Shown in pieces: positions 60,501-64,000 of a DNA stretch of 64,000 nucleotides. The position numbers were made by a program, and so were the translations under genes. This DNA is from Fasciolopsis buskii. Taxonomy: Eukaryota; Platyhelminthes; Trematoda; Plagiorchiida; Fasciolidae. Under the pieces are notes generated by a model. The model saw only the letters and a program-made list of their open reading frames with translations, searched no databases and was not told the DNA's origin. How positions within the stretch are numbered: the stretch's first letter is position 1; each line of letters starts with the position of its first letter. The stretch spans positions 41,423 to 105,422 of the forward strand of contig LUCM01009000.1 in NCBI GenBank assembly GCA_008360955.1, written 5' to 3'.

Positions 60501-63220
60501 CTTCTCTGTGATTAGGTGTACGTCTTGGAAACGATCAAGTTATTTCAAATTTAATCAATGGGGTAACAATCACCTGCGGTCAGAATTGACCTACAATGAC
60601 CGATCGGACTGGCAACATGCAGTCACCCGTTTTCGCTTGGACCTAACTCAATAAAAAATGGCTCCTAGGATCGATGATGCGATGTCTGCTAACACAAGTA
60701 AAGTTGTATTTTATTTTACAATAGATTACAAAATTCTCAAGTTCATCCACCAACTGAACGAAACACCATATCATGGGCATTTCAGATTCCAATGTCTCGT
60801 TGTGGCTAACAGCCAAACAGAGAGAGAAATTTCGTAGCCTAATTTAAACAGCTTTTACACCAGAGGTCTCATGTCACGCGAAGACCATTCAATGACCAAA
60901 ATATTGATCAGCAAGGTCGTCTATGCACGCATCATACTGACTAGCACCTTCTAAGCTTCGAACTCAGGAGGGATGAGGGTTTAGCACAAGCGCACCAAAT
61001 CGTAAATGTGCACGTTTGCCTCTTACCGATAAAACACTGTGGTAATCGGACGCGTAAAACGAAATATGTTGAACTCGCCATGAAATTCTACTTTACAGGA
61101 GGTTTATATGTATGGTCATTTGGCACCGGAGCCATTACCTCGATCTGCCTCAACTTGAGAATCGCACGAGTAAGTGTTCTTACCTGCGGGAATGCACGTC
61201 GAAATCGTGAATCTGCGCCATTTGGAATGCATTATTTGCTGCACTTAATAATGTTCTGTAATCATTCGATAACGGAGGATGTTTGCTAATGCTTCAGGCT
61301 ACATATTGTTCTCCAGTCAACAAAATAGGACAGTGGGGTAAAAGGGGAGTTTTGTAGTGAAAGCGACATCTGATAAGTGATGTGCTGTTGACTGATAGGT
61401 TAAGAAACCCAAGGGAGAATGGGGAAGACATCTTTATTTCCGTATTTTAAATTGGATTGGTTAGATGCAATTGATGAGGTTGTCGCTATGTGTATACTGC
61501 ACCCTTTCCATCTGGGATCTCCAGTTTTTTAAGTGTTGTCTGTCTTCTTTTTCGCTTAAACTAGCAACCTGAAATTTTGAGTACTCTTCATCCAGAGTAC
61601 TTACAAGATTGGAAAATTTAAATCAAGATAAGAATAACTGAAACTGCTCTTTTATATATAATGTTTCAAATTTGTGCGAAAATCTCAGTGGTACATATAG
61701 CATACGGATGGATGAACAAAATTTGCCTGGAAGCACACGACCGGTTTCGCGATTATTGCTGCTCCTCACCCATGCTTACCCGGAGAACACAAGTCCCGAA
61801 CGTATTGGTTTTTCTTCTCAGTAGTATATTTAGCATGCAGATCGATGAATAAAATTTCCCCGGGTCAAGTGTCCCCTTTCTGAAGGTTAGGCTTGCCTGA
61901 CCGACGAAAATTCTCCCATGAATCACCATGTGATTGTTAAATGGATTCACCATCTATTCACTCTCCTAACGATTCAAATGAGATTCCAGTGATGCAGAGA
62001 CCGTTTAAACCCGGTTCAAACGAATGGCGAGAGCAACTTCGATTCCGATAACGTCGGGCTCTTCATCTGTAGTAAACGGATAAATGCTTCCCTATACGGT
62101 AGTAATCAAATCGAAACTGAAAACATGCTAACCTCGAGGCTTTTGGTAATCGAATGGGAAATCCCTACAGCTTTCATCTTCAAGACCCTTCAGACTCATT
62201 TTCTATTCCGTTTGTTTTACTTGTACTATAGCAGAACAGATTAGACATGATCGCACGTCGCGAGTTCACATTTGGGTTTATGTTGGTTAAAAACACGTTT
62301 CGGTAAGCATCCAAAGGTGGCCAAATAATCATACAGAGTGTCATAATACAACTAGCACAACAATAGGCACCTATTCTGAAGAGGGGATGTTGCTTTCCGG
62401 AGTCTGTGGTCAGTAGTAAGCCCAAATGATTTAAGTTACAATTTGCAAATAAATTTCGCTGTTCTTTCCGAGACGAAATTATTTCCATCATCCATTTAAT
62501 TAGATTATGAAAGCATTTCGAATTCTTTTAGAATGTTGTATTCCATTCTAGTTAACCTGATTTACTTCAGAAATCAAGTAGGCAAATGCGACGCATAAAA
62601 AGCTCACCCGAGTTCCGAAAGGAAATAAGGACACACGGTAACCACGTGATATTTAAACACTGACTGGAGTTTTCTCAAACATTGTAGGGTTGATTGTTCC
62701 AGAATATCATTTTATCATGTTATTCTATAGCATATTTTTGTGGATTAAGAGCTACTCTCCATACCAAGTGCCTCATCATTGGGGGATCTAAAACCCAAGC
62801 ATATATATCAATCTTCGTGAAACTTCATCGCAGTCCTGGCATTTGTACCACTTCTGACAGAATGGATAAAGTGTAGTCACGAGTAAATGGTCACAATACT
62901 AATTTACGTATGTCAGTACCGTAAAAAAATCTCGTTCCTTTAGCAGCCTAACAGATTTCTTCGTAACAATTCTGTCAACCAAAAATTTTTAAACGCGTCT
63001 ACAATGACGACAACAGAGTGAGGCTGCTTCTATAAAATAGATTCTATTGGCAGCAGAATACTATCAATCAAAACCTTTAACTGGAAGCGTTACTAATTTG
63101 AAGGGAAATTTTGCTAATACTTGACTAGTTCGCGATCGATTTAAAATAACTTACTCTCGTTTCATTGTATTGTACAAGCCAAGCGGTTTCTTTCTGGTTT
63201 GGCCATAGACCGGAAATGAG
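13611..63220 (-). CDS. Inactive dipeptidyl-peptidase IV-family protein (DPP6/DPP10-like pseudopeptidase), split gene, 5' end missing
   Basis: About 24 exons on the minus strand translate to roughly 900 residues that align in order with DPP4. Propeller: the W-x(4)-E repeat start, SINDYSISPDG-like, ILLEYN-like, WSPxGxxLxxVxxNDIYV-like, NGxxDWVYEEE-like, WWSPxGxxLAY-like, YLCDVxWATxERIxxxW-like, DGxxFYxI-like and FSxxGxYYxL-like segments. Hydrolase: FxxPPxxxxxxxYPL, the NIIVxxxDG strand, GxxEVEDQ, RxAIWG, CGxAxAPVxRW, TERYxG, FxxVxYLLIHG and DxDHxI segments. Nearly every junction uses canonical GT/AG sites with matching phase, which is strong evidence for one gene. S9B members are type II membrane proteins; the N-terminal anchor is not in the window. 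Key active-site residues are lost (see findings), so no peptidase activity is expected. Sequence is very divergent, so assignment to DPP6/10 rather than to a separate flatworm lineage is open. Introns host most transposons of the window. Confidence 0.85.
15222..15431. repeat. Small element with 35-bp terminal inverted repeats (MITE-like)
   Basis: The left end 15,222-15,256 and the right end 15,397-15,431 are inverted copies of each other with four mismatches (both contain a form of gttaggaRcgYgaatggatgg). The interior has no coding capacity. Much of the interior recurs at 61.8-61.99 kb. The size and structure fit a non-autonomous DNA transposon. I could not define a target-site duplication with confidence. 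Confidence 0.65.
15475..15590 (-). repeat. Second segment of the dispersed repeat family
   Basis: This segment (cccgggcacgcatacgtgaag through catccatccgtatgcg) is the reverse complement of 61,690-61,795, with about the divergence expected of old copies. It adjoins the inverted-repeat element, as it does in the 61.7 kb copy, so the two segments probably belong to one larger unit. A fragment also occurs at 42,887-42,926. Confidence 0.65.
17708..17738 (-). CDS. DPP-like gene, small exon
   Basis: A 31-nt exon (ttcag acceptor, GTGAAG donor). Its frame gives RLHSAGYFKIC after the preceding exon, matching the VHFQQSAQISKAL helix that follows the catalytic aspartate in DPP4. Entry phase (one base) and exit phase (0) fit both neighbours. 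The polypyrimidine tract is poor, so this is one of the less certain exons. Confidence 0.5.
18278..18372 (-). CDS. DPP-like gene exon, strand before the catalytic-aspartate loop
   Basis: Follows the previous exon after an intron of only 78 nt. It opens in phase 0 after ctgacag and ends at GTGAGT. It reads RFNKVAFVFVYPDYINDV, aligning with FKQVEYLLIHGTADDNV of DPP4. The position of the catalytic aspartate is occupied by isoleucine (codon 18,289-18,291), and the HG pair before it by YP. Confidence 0.8.
18451..18503 (-). CDS. DPP-like gene exon, TERYxG segment
   Basis: A 53-nt exon (catttcag acceptor, GTAAGT donor). It reads FVETVRLFGSQDEEKYY, matching the SVYTERYMGLPxxxDxxxY segment directly after the APVxRW strand of DPP4. 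Phases fit both neighbours. Confidence 0.85.
18595..18700 (-). CDS. DPP-like gene exon, region of the nucleophile elbow and APVTRW strand
   Basis: A 106-nt exon (ttttttag-type acceptor, GTAAGT donor). It reads GLPSHLAGLLL and later CGLLLAPVTRWGMH, matching the helix after the elbow and the CGIAVAPVSRW strand of DPP4. It begins immediately after the position where the active-site serine should stand, so the elbow is formed by the junction of this exon and the one at 18,797. Confidence 0.9.
18797..18857 (-). CDS. DPP-like gene exon ending at the nucleophile elbow
   Basis: A 61-nt exon (tttctttaaaag acceptor, GTAAGT donor). It reads NYHYIERNRTALIGSP, matching the FVDNKRIAIWGWS segment of DPP4. 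The residue aligned with the nucleophilic serine is proline (codon 18,797-18,799). The preceding serine does not restore a G-x-S-x-G pattern. Confidence 0.9.
18858..20059 (-). other. Intron of the DPP-like gene
   Basis: A + strand frame of 133 codons (19,119-19,520) lies here without splice support or recognisable motifs. I treat it as chance or decayed repeat. Confidence 0.5.
20060..20120 (-). CDS. DPP-like gene exon, LGxxEVEDQ segment
   Basis: A 61-nt exon (ctgcgcag acceptor, GTAACG donor). It reads HLKEICHIENVTRAFYGR, matching the RRLGTFEVEDQIEAARQF helix of DPP4. Entry and exit phases fit the neighbours exactly. The donor is weaker than most in the gene. Confidence 0.6.
20121..23735 (-). 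other. Intron of the DPP-like gene
   Basis: No exon recognised. The canonical family has about 18 residues (GRGSGYQG and onward) between the flanking exons that are absent here. Either they are truly lost or a small phase-compatible exon lies unseen in this 3.6 kb. Minus frames at 21,468-21,713 and 21,717-22,094 are unassigned. Confidence 0.45.
23736..23883 (-). CDS. DPP-like gene exon, first strands of the hydrolase domain
   Basis: A 148-nt exon (gatttcag acceptor, GTGAGG donor). It reads LILFMSGSLDMIVLQVLSW, matching the WATYLASTENIIVASFDG strand of DPP4. The family's VYAGPxxQ oxyanion loop should be at its start but is replaced by ICSLPQM. Phase 0 on entry. Confidence 0.7.
25610..25800 (-). 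mobile_element. Possible Ty3/gypsy reverse-transcriptase scrap
   Basis: A short minus frame contains RRKLDYRKLNNASMCNNY, which resembles the F-C-V-D-Y-R-K-L-N-x-x-T box of gypsy-type reverse transcriptases, preceded by a degenerate SPW-like stretch. Upstream and downstream motifs (TLDLxxGY, YLDD) are not visible. A small relic in the intron next to the 25,842 exon is the best guess. Confidence 0.35.
25842..26350 (-). CDS. DPP-like gene, large exon joining propeller and hydrolase
   Basis: A 509-nt exon. The acceptor (ctctggctcacag) has an exceptionally long pyrimidine tract. The C-terminal end reads VRFWFPPYLNERHLKSYPLI, matching [21 protein letters not shown] of DPP4, the entry to the hydrolase domain. 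The middle holds a Ser/Gly/Gln-rich stretch and a His-rich stretch with no family counterpart. The donor is odd: phase demands AAC/GTGTGA, yet a stronger GTGAGT lies two bases downstream and would break the frame into the known next exon. An open frame continues upstream to 26,606, but its hydrophobic part (SRLLLFVSLAHLWL) is the translated pyrimidine tract and is not a membrane anchor. Confidence 0.75.
26351..29292 (-). other. Intron of the DPP-like gene with a minisatellite
   Basis: Contains the GACT-rich array at 27.34-27.55 kb and a short GAT run at about 28,046-28,064. A minus frame at 26,711-26,923 has no splice support. Confidence 0.5.
27338..27550. repeat. Imperfect GACT-rich tandem repeat
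   Basis: About 210 bases built from variants of tgactgac with spacers, such as gactgactgactgac near 27,455. The minus frame across it reads as Ser/Gln/Val repeats, which is a by-product of the repeat. It looks like an expanded and decayed tetranucleotide array. Confidence 0.85.
29293..29717 (-). CDS. DPP-like gene, large propeller exon
   Basis: A 425-nt exon (ttttcgcag acceptor, GTAAGT donor). Near its start it reads FCLTCKEMND and SHLYAQVYSV, corresponding to the YLYYISNEYK and RNLYKIQL part of the last propeller blade. It then reads IRVSSNGLYFTAQW, matching VSFSKEAKYYQLRC. The rest (about 75 residues, including VNASEYETTEF and a possible N-glycosylation NAS) has no clear counterpart and continues the insert of the next exon. 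Phases fit both neighbours. Confidence 0.8.
30937..30977 (-). CDS. DPP-like gene, small propeller exon
   Basis: A 41-nt exon after an almost perfect polypyrimidine tract (cttcttcctccttccag) with a GTGAGG donor. It reads LRIRSAPICWLST, aligning with the KKDCTFITKG segment of DPP4. Only one frame is open, and its exit phase (two bases) matches the 29,717 exon. Confidence 0.8.
31179..31262 (-). CDS. DPP-like gene exon, DGNSFYKI-like strand
   Basis: An 84-nt exon reading AIGDRFYAIQWERD, matching LDGNSFYKIISNEE of DPP4. The acceptor is pyrimidine-rich, and AGs six and zero bases before the chosen start both exist. The downstream one gives the open phase-0 frame. The donor is GTTAAG, weak but phase-consistent; an alternative GTGAAA donor 24 bases earlier is also in phase. 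Confidence 0.7.
32560..33810 (-). mobile_element. Decayed Penelope-like retroelement
   Basis: Read on the minus strand, frames give in order: TLQKGLNCNLANKM (about 33,790-33,750); NIPLILVGKGRTIVVMDKL (about 33,580-33,520), the usual ILPADKGRxTVVMD box; a PKV-PIVSLxGxP-like piece near 33,320; FDMTFLFTSI (about 33,150), matching the FDVxSLFTSIP core; APMGLPTSGFFE (about 32,950), matching TPMGSPLSGLIA; then LTFLDVLVLS and SVYRKPTHTDKILRLHSNHP (about 32,790-32,690). Frameshifts and a damaged YVDD region show it is dead. It sits in an intron in the same orientation as the host gene. Confidence 0.85.
35854..36033. repeat. GAT/GATGAT trinucleotide repeat region
   Basis: About 180 bases of interrupted (GAT)n. 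It creates an Asp-rich frame and a Met/Ile-rich frame on the + strand, neither of which is a plausible gene. It ends roughly 300 bases from the 36,330 exon of the DPP-like gene. Confidence 0.9.
36330..36506 (-). CDS. DPP-like gene exon, YLCDVxW propeller strand
   Basis: A 177-nt exon, 59 codons, phase 0 to 0 (ttctttccag acceptor, GTAACT donor); the other two frames contain stops. It reads FEYICTYARVYGTNLLVIHF and then NVDCFEV, aligning with HYLCDVTWATQERISLQWL and SVMDICDY of DPP4, with both cysteines kept. Confidence 0.85.
38035..38104. repeat. (TA)35 dinucleotide microsatellite
   Basis: Seventy uninterrupted bases of alternating TA, with open frames on both strands that are artefacts (Tyr-Ile repeats). 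It lies in the intron between the 40,430 and 36,506 exons. Confidence 0.97.
39515..39560. repeat. Compound (TA)n(TG)n microsatellite
   Basis: A run of TA followed directly by a run of TG. The two open frames crossing it are repeat artefacts. Confidence 0.95.
40430..40468 (-). CDS. DPP-like gene, candidate 13-codon exon touching a SINE
   Basis: With acceptor gaccag and donor GTAAGT this gives a 39-nt exon, AILESYNQIVHKG, phase 0 to 0. A different acceptor (ctattttag, ten bases inward) would give a 29-nt exon that breaks the phase with the 36,506 exon. The longer form takes its acceptor from the edge of the SINE-like element at 40,466. It may be an alternative or recently acquired exon. Confidence 0.35.
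40466..40630 (+). repeat. tRNA-derived SINE-like element
   Basis: Contains an A-box-like stretch (cctaatcgctaggagg) and a B-box-like stretch (ccagggttcacttccca) at tRNA-like spacing. It is followed by an unrelated body with the short core gatgaaacagct, which is shared with the copy at 50.24 kb. The tRNA half does not fold into an intact tRNA with anticodon as far as I can judge. Confidence 0.55.
40957..41040 (-). CDS. DPP-like gene, cysteine-rich exon
   Basis: An 84-nt exon, 28 codons, phase 0 to 0 (ctaaaatag acceptor, GTAAGT donor). It holds three cysteines (ECQSQVYDLYPDSVCF and EICVQG). I do not find a counterpart in DPP4. It lies between the blade containing VNPTVKFFVV and the one containing YLCDV, a place where family members vary in length. 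Confidence 0.65.
41212..41322 (-). CDS. DPP-like gene exon, propeller strand
   Basis: A 111-nt exon, 37 codons, phase 0 to 0 (ccttttacag acceptor, GTAAGT donor). It reads GPSTVFTILPFARGSTLTY, aligning with VNPTVKFFVVNTDSLSSV of DPP4, following the YPKAG-like end of the 54,850 exon. Confidence 0.75.
42887..42926 (-). repeat. Fragment of the dispersed repeat family
   Basis: The sequence ccgggcacgcatacgtgatg and the following gagcgacaataactacgaaac match 15,492-15,532 with a few substitutions, in the same orientation. It is the third occurrence in the window of the segment also found at 61.7 kb. Confidence 0.6.
43181..43219 (-). CDS. DPP-like gene, 13-codon microexon
   Basis: A 39-nt exon, phase 0 to 0, with good sites (gctttttccag acceptor, GTAAGT donor), reading VWYYCTPQGWVDM. 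It has no evident DPP4 counterpart and could be skipped without changing the frame, so alternative splicing is possible. Confidence 0.55.
45809..47944 (+). mobile_element. Decayed Pido/CR1-like non-LTR retrotransposon
   Basis: 45,818-45,850 reads PRIIVGDFNHA, the GDFN box of the endonuclease. 46,911-47,255 is the longest intact frame and reads TLDAVIFLIHHIF, YSSAFDSVPRSPL, LLAWLSDYFTNRTQCVRMDG and SYLFFAYISNLSTSSPL, the reverse-transcriptase core. A frameshift follows, after which KHADDAVLSQ (about 47,246-47,275) is the catalytic box, YADD changed to HADD. 47,669-47,944 reads QHLLACKMLAHNILP and a C-terminal tail typical of these elements. Many stops and shifts separate the parts, so it is inactive. 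It lies in antisense orientation to the host gene. Frames at 44.8-45.3 kb may be the remains of its first ORF, but I could not confirm this. Confidence 0.85.
48017..48066. repeat. AATAC pentanucleotide array
   Basis: About eight imperfect copies of aatac (variants cataccat and agtac at the edges), beginning about 70 bases after the last recognisable codons of the Pido-like element. Short tandem repeats are common at the 3' ends of CR1-type elements, so this may be the element's tail. Confidence 0.85.
50240..50400 (+). repeat. tRNA-derived SINE-like element
   Basis: An A-box-like tagcttaaaggctaaggcg and a B-box-like gggttcgcgtccc lie at tRNA-like spacing, followed by a body containing gatgaaacagct and a short ttttttcaatgg tail. 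The core is shared with the 40.47 kb element. Confidence 0.6.
54850..55022 (-). CDS. DPP-like gene exon, WWSPxG strand and YPKAG end
   Basis: A 173-nt exon (acttctctcgaaaag acceptor, GTGAGT donor). A nearer AG (aaattcag) exists but gives a stop in the required phase, so the upstream one is chosen. It reads YFKFSHFGGFRWS and KKLLVLATDQSQMERI, aligning with [27 protein letters not shown] in two parts. It ends VQKSIIYQP, aligning with KTVRVPYPK. Confidence 0.85.
55629..55761 (-). CDS. DPP-like gene exon, DIYV strand to the double-glutamate position
   Basis: A 133-nt exon (aataacag acceptor, GTGAGT donor). It reads GDHLYITDNV, matching NNDIYVKIEP, and ends GWVYGYPGWTYR, matching IIYNGITDWVYE. 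The glutamates that bind the substrate N-terminus in active members are replaced: Arg (55,630-55,632), Gln (codon split across the junction) and Tyr. It also carries an FKCLTC pair of cysteines that DPP4 lacks here. Confidence 0.9.
56894..56981 (-). CDS. DPP-like gene exon, VTWSPxG strand
   Basis: An 88-nt exon (aattatag acceptor, GTAAGT donor). It ends CASWNFEEYSL, which joins TVQMGDHLYI of the next exon and aligns residue for residue with [20 protein letters not shown] of DPP4. The apparent EE in this exon is not the catalytic double-glutamate motif. Confidence 0.85.
58181..58230 (-). CDS. DPP-like gene exon, YDIYDL strand
   Basis: A 50-nt exon (gatttcag acceptor, GTGAGT donor). The other frames contain stops. 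It reads LDLQDSGFQYIIQLID, matching the LEYN-x(n)-SYDIYDLNK segment of DPP4. Phases fit both sides. Confidence 0.8.
58986..59028 (-). CDS. DPP-like gene, small exon before the ILLEYN strand
   Basis: A 43-nt exon (aataaatcgtag acceptor, GTGAAT donor) giving TVVDMLNISERVIM, which runs into LDLQ of the next exon and aligns with SISPDGQFILLEYN. Entry and exit phases match. The donor is weak, and a better GTGAGC donor inside the exon would break the phase. Confidence 0.55.
61184..61255 (-). CDS. DPP-like gene exon, SINDYSIS strand
   Basis: A 72-nt exon (gattacag acceptor, GTAAGA donor). It reads TLLSAANNAFQMAQIHDFDV, aligning with SVFLENSTFDEFGHSINDYSI of DPP4. Its entry phase needs two bases from an exon I have not found. 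Confidence 0.8.
61685..61990. repeat. Second copy of the 15.2 kb repeat family
   Basis: 61,690-61,795 is the inverted counterpart of 15,480-15,585. 61,860-61,985 is the inverted counterpart of 15,222-15,335, including the terminal sequence ctcctaacgattcaaatgag. Between them, 61,800-61,850 matches 15,345-15,395 in direct orientation. The starts of the two halves (ctcagtggtacatat near 61,692 and ctcagtagtatattt near 61,818) also resemble each other, so the unit contains an internal duplication of about 126 bases. Confidence 0.65.
63155..63220 (-). CDS. DPP-like gene, first exon visible in the window
   Basis: A 66-nt exon (ctatttccag acceptor, GTAAGT donor), phase 0 to 0. It reads LISGLWPNQKETAWLVQYNE, fitting the start of the propeller (SLRWISDHEYLYKQENN in DPP4). 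As a short, low-information segment it rests mainly on its splice sites and position. Confidence 0.6.
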
Positions 63221-64000
63221 CTGGAAATAGCGGTAGAAAATAAGATTAGATTATAGTCAGGGAATTAAGTTCTCCAAGGTGATGCTCGTGGGTAGTTTTT
63301 TTCCAACCTGCAGAACGTGCTTGAGCACGTCGGAATGGAATAGGATCTGTCAGTGTCTAATTACTTTTTACAACTTTCATTCATAGAAGAGGATACGTTA
63401 TGTGAGACTGTGATGCAAATCAACTTGCCCGGCCTTTCTCTGGTCCAGGTGAAACCTTTCGCCTTTCCAAAAACGATTACGGACTGCAAGGAAACAAGAC
63501 TGTTCAAGAACGGATGCCAAAGGGCTTTTGTCTGAGGTTTTGGCCTCTTCCTGAATAGTATGTGTTCGGAACAGATTTCCCGCAAAAGTTCGTTTTGCAT
63601 GCCTGTTTCATCAAGGTCTTAGGGTATCAGATATCCTCCGCCTGTGGGAGATTTGTCGAGCTGTGATCCCCGATAAACGATTCCTAATCTAGAGCCACAG
63701 ACACTAGTTAAGTAAATGACAGACACCAAAGAATTGAACGATGACCCCATGGATACGGCAGTTTACCAATTCACACCTGACACCTCTATCTGATATTACT
63801 TTCATTTCTGGTAAACGCACACCGACCTACAGCATTCAGTTCTAGATGAACCGGTCAGGACTTTTTCACTAAGGGAAATGTATTGAACGGGTGTAAAGAC
63901 TTTCGGCTTTTCTAACATATTATTTGTATTGATGTGGTCAGATTACTCCCAGGTGCGTCGTGCCCAATTACACTCATAGTAGTGAAGTTTTGTTCCATAC
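63221..64000. other. No exon recognised; upstream part of the DPP-like gene expected beyond
   Basis: Open frames on both strands at 63,353-63,600 have no splice support. The N-terminal tail and transmembrane anchor of the DPP-like protein are not visible here. Confidence 0.4.

Noticed and set aside
1..64000. CRISPR arrays, rRNA, functional tRNA, bacterial operons or a viral genome
   Set aside because: No regular spacer-repeat array, rRNA block, foldable tRNA or dense gene packing was seen; the only tRNA-like pieces belong to SINE-like repeats.

Overview
The window looks like a piece of a large, intron-rich, repeat-laden animal genome, most likely a flatworm and probably a digenean trematode. 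I infer this from the mix of decayed retroelements (an RTE-type non-LTR element, a Pido/CR1-like non-LTR element, a Penelope-like element and a possible Ty3/gypsy scrap), long introns and no long open reading frame. There is no prokaryotic gene organisation and no rRNA, CRISPR array or operon.

One gene dominates. Short splice-bounded exons on the minus strand, read from about 63.2 kb down to 13.6 kb, join in compatible reading phase. They align in order with the dipeptidyl-peptidase IV family (S9B: DPP4, FAP, DPP6, DPP10): first the eight-bladed propeller, then the alpha/beta-hydrolase domain, ending at a stop codon at 13,611. I count about 24 exons. The 5' end (cytoplasmic tail and membrane anchor) lies to the right of the window or was not recognised. 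At least one short exon between 63.15 and 61.26 kb is missing from the model, because the phases there do not match.

The protein appears to be a catalytically dead member of the family. The serine of the GWSYGG elbow is replaced by proline, the catalytic aspartate by a hydrophobic residue, the oxyanion tyrosine loop is absent and the double-glutamate substrate clamp is replaced, while the histidine remains. Vertebrate DPP6 and DPP10 are also inactive and act as potassium-channel partners; a similar binding role here is only an inference. The protein also carries a long low-complexity insert between propeller and hydrolase, and several small phase-0 exons that could be skipped.

Layout: 0.3-1.9 kb, decayed RTE element (+). 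1.9-13.6 kb, mostly unassigned sequence with one doubtful splice-bounded piece on + at 11.07 kb. 13.6-63.2 kb, the DPP-like gene (-), whose introns hold a terminal-inverted-repeat element (15.2 kb), gypsy scrap (25.6 kb), GACT-rich minisatellite (27.4 kb), Penelope-like element (32.6-33.8 kb, -), GAT and TA microsatellites, two tRNA-derived SINE-like copies (40.5 and 50.3 kb), a Pido-like element (45.8-47.9 kb, +) and a second copy of the 15.2 kb repeat (61.7 kb). All calls come from reading splice sites, frames and motifs by eye; no search was run.
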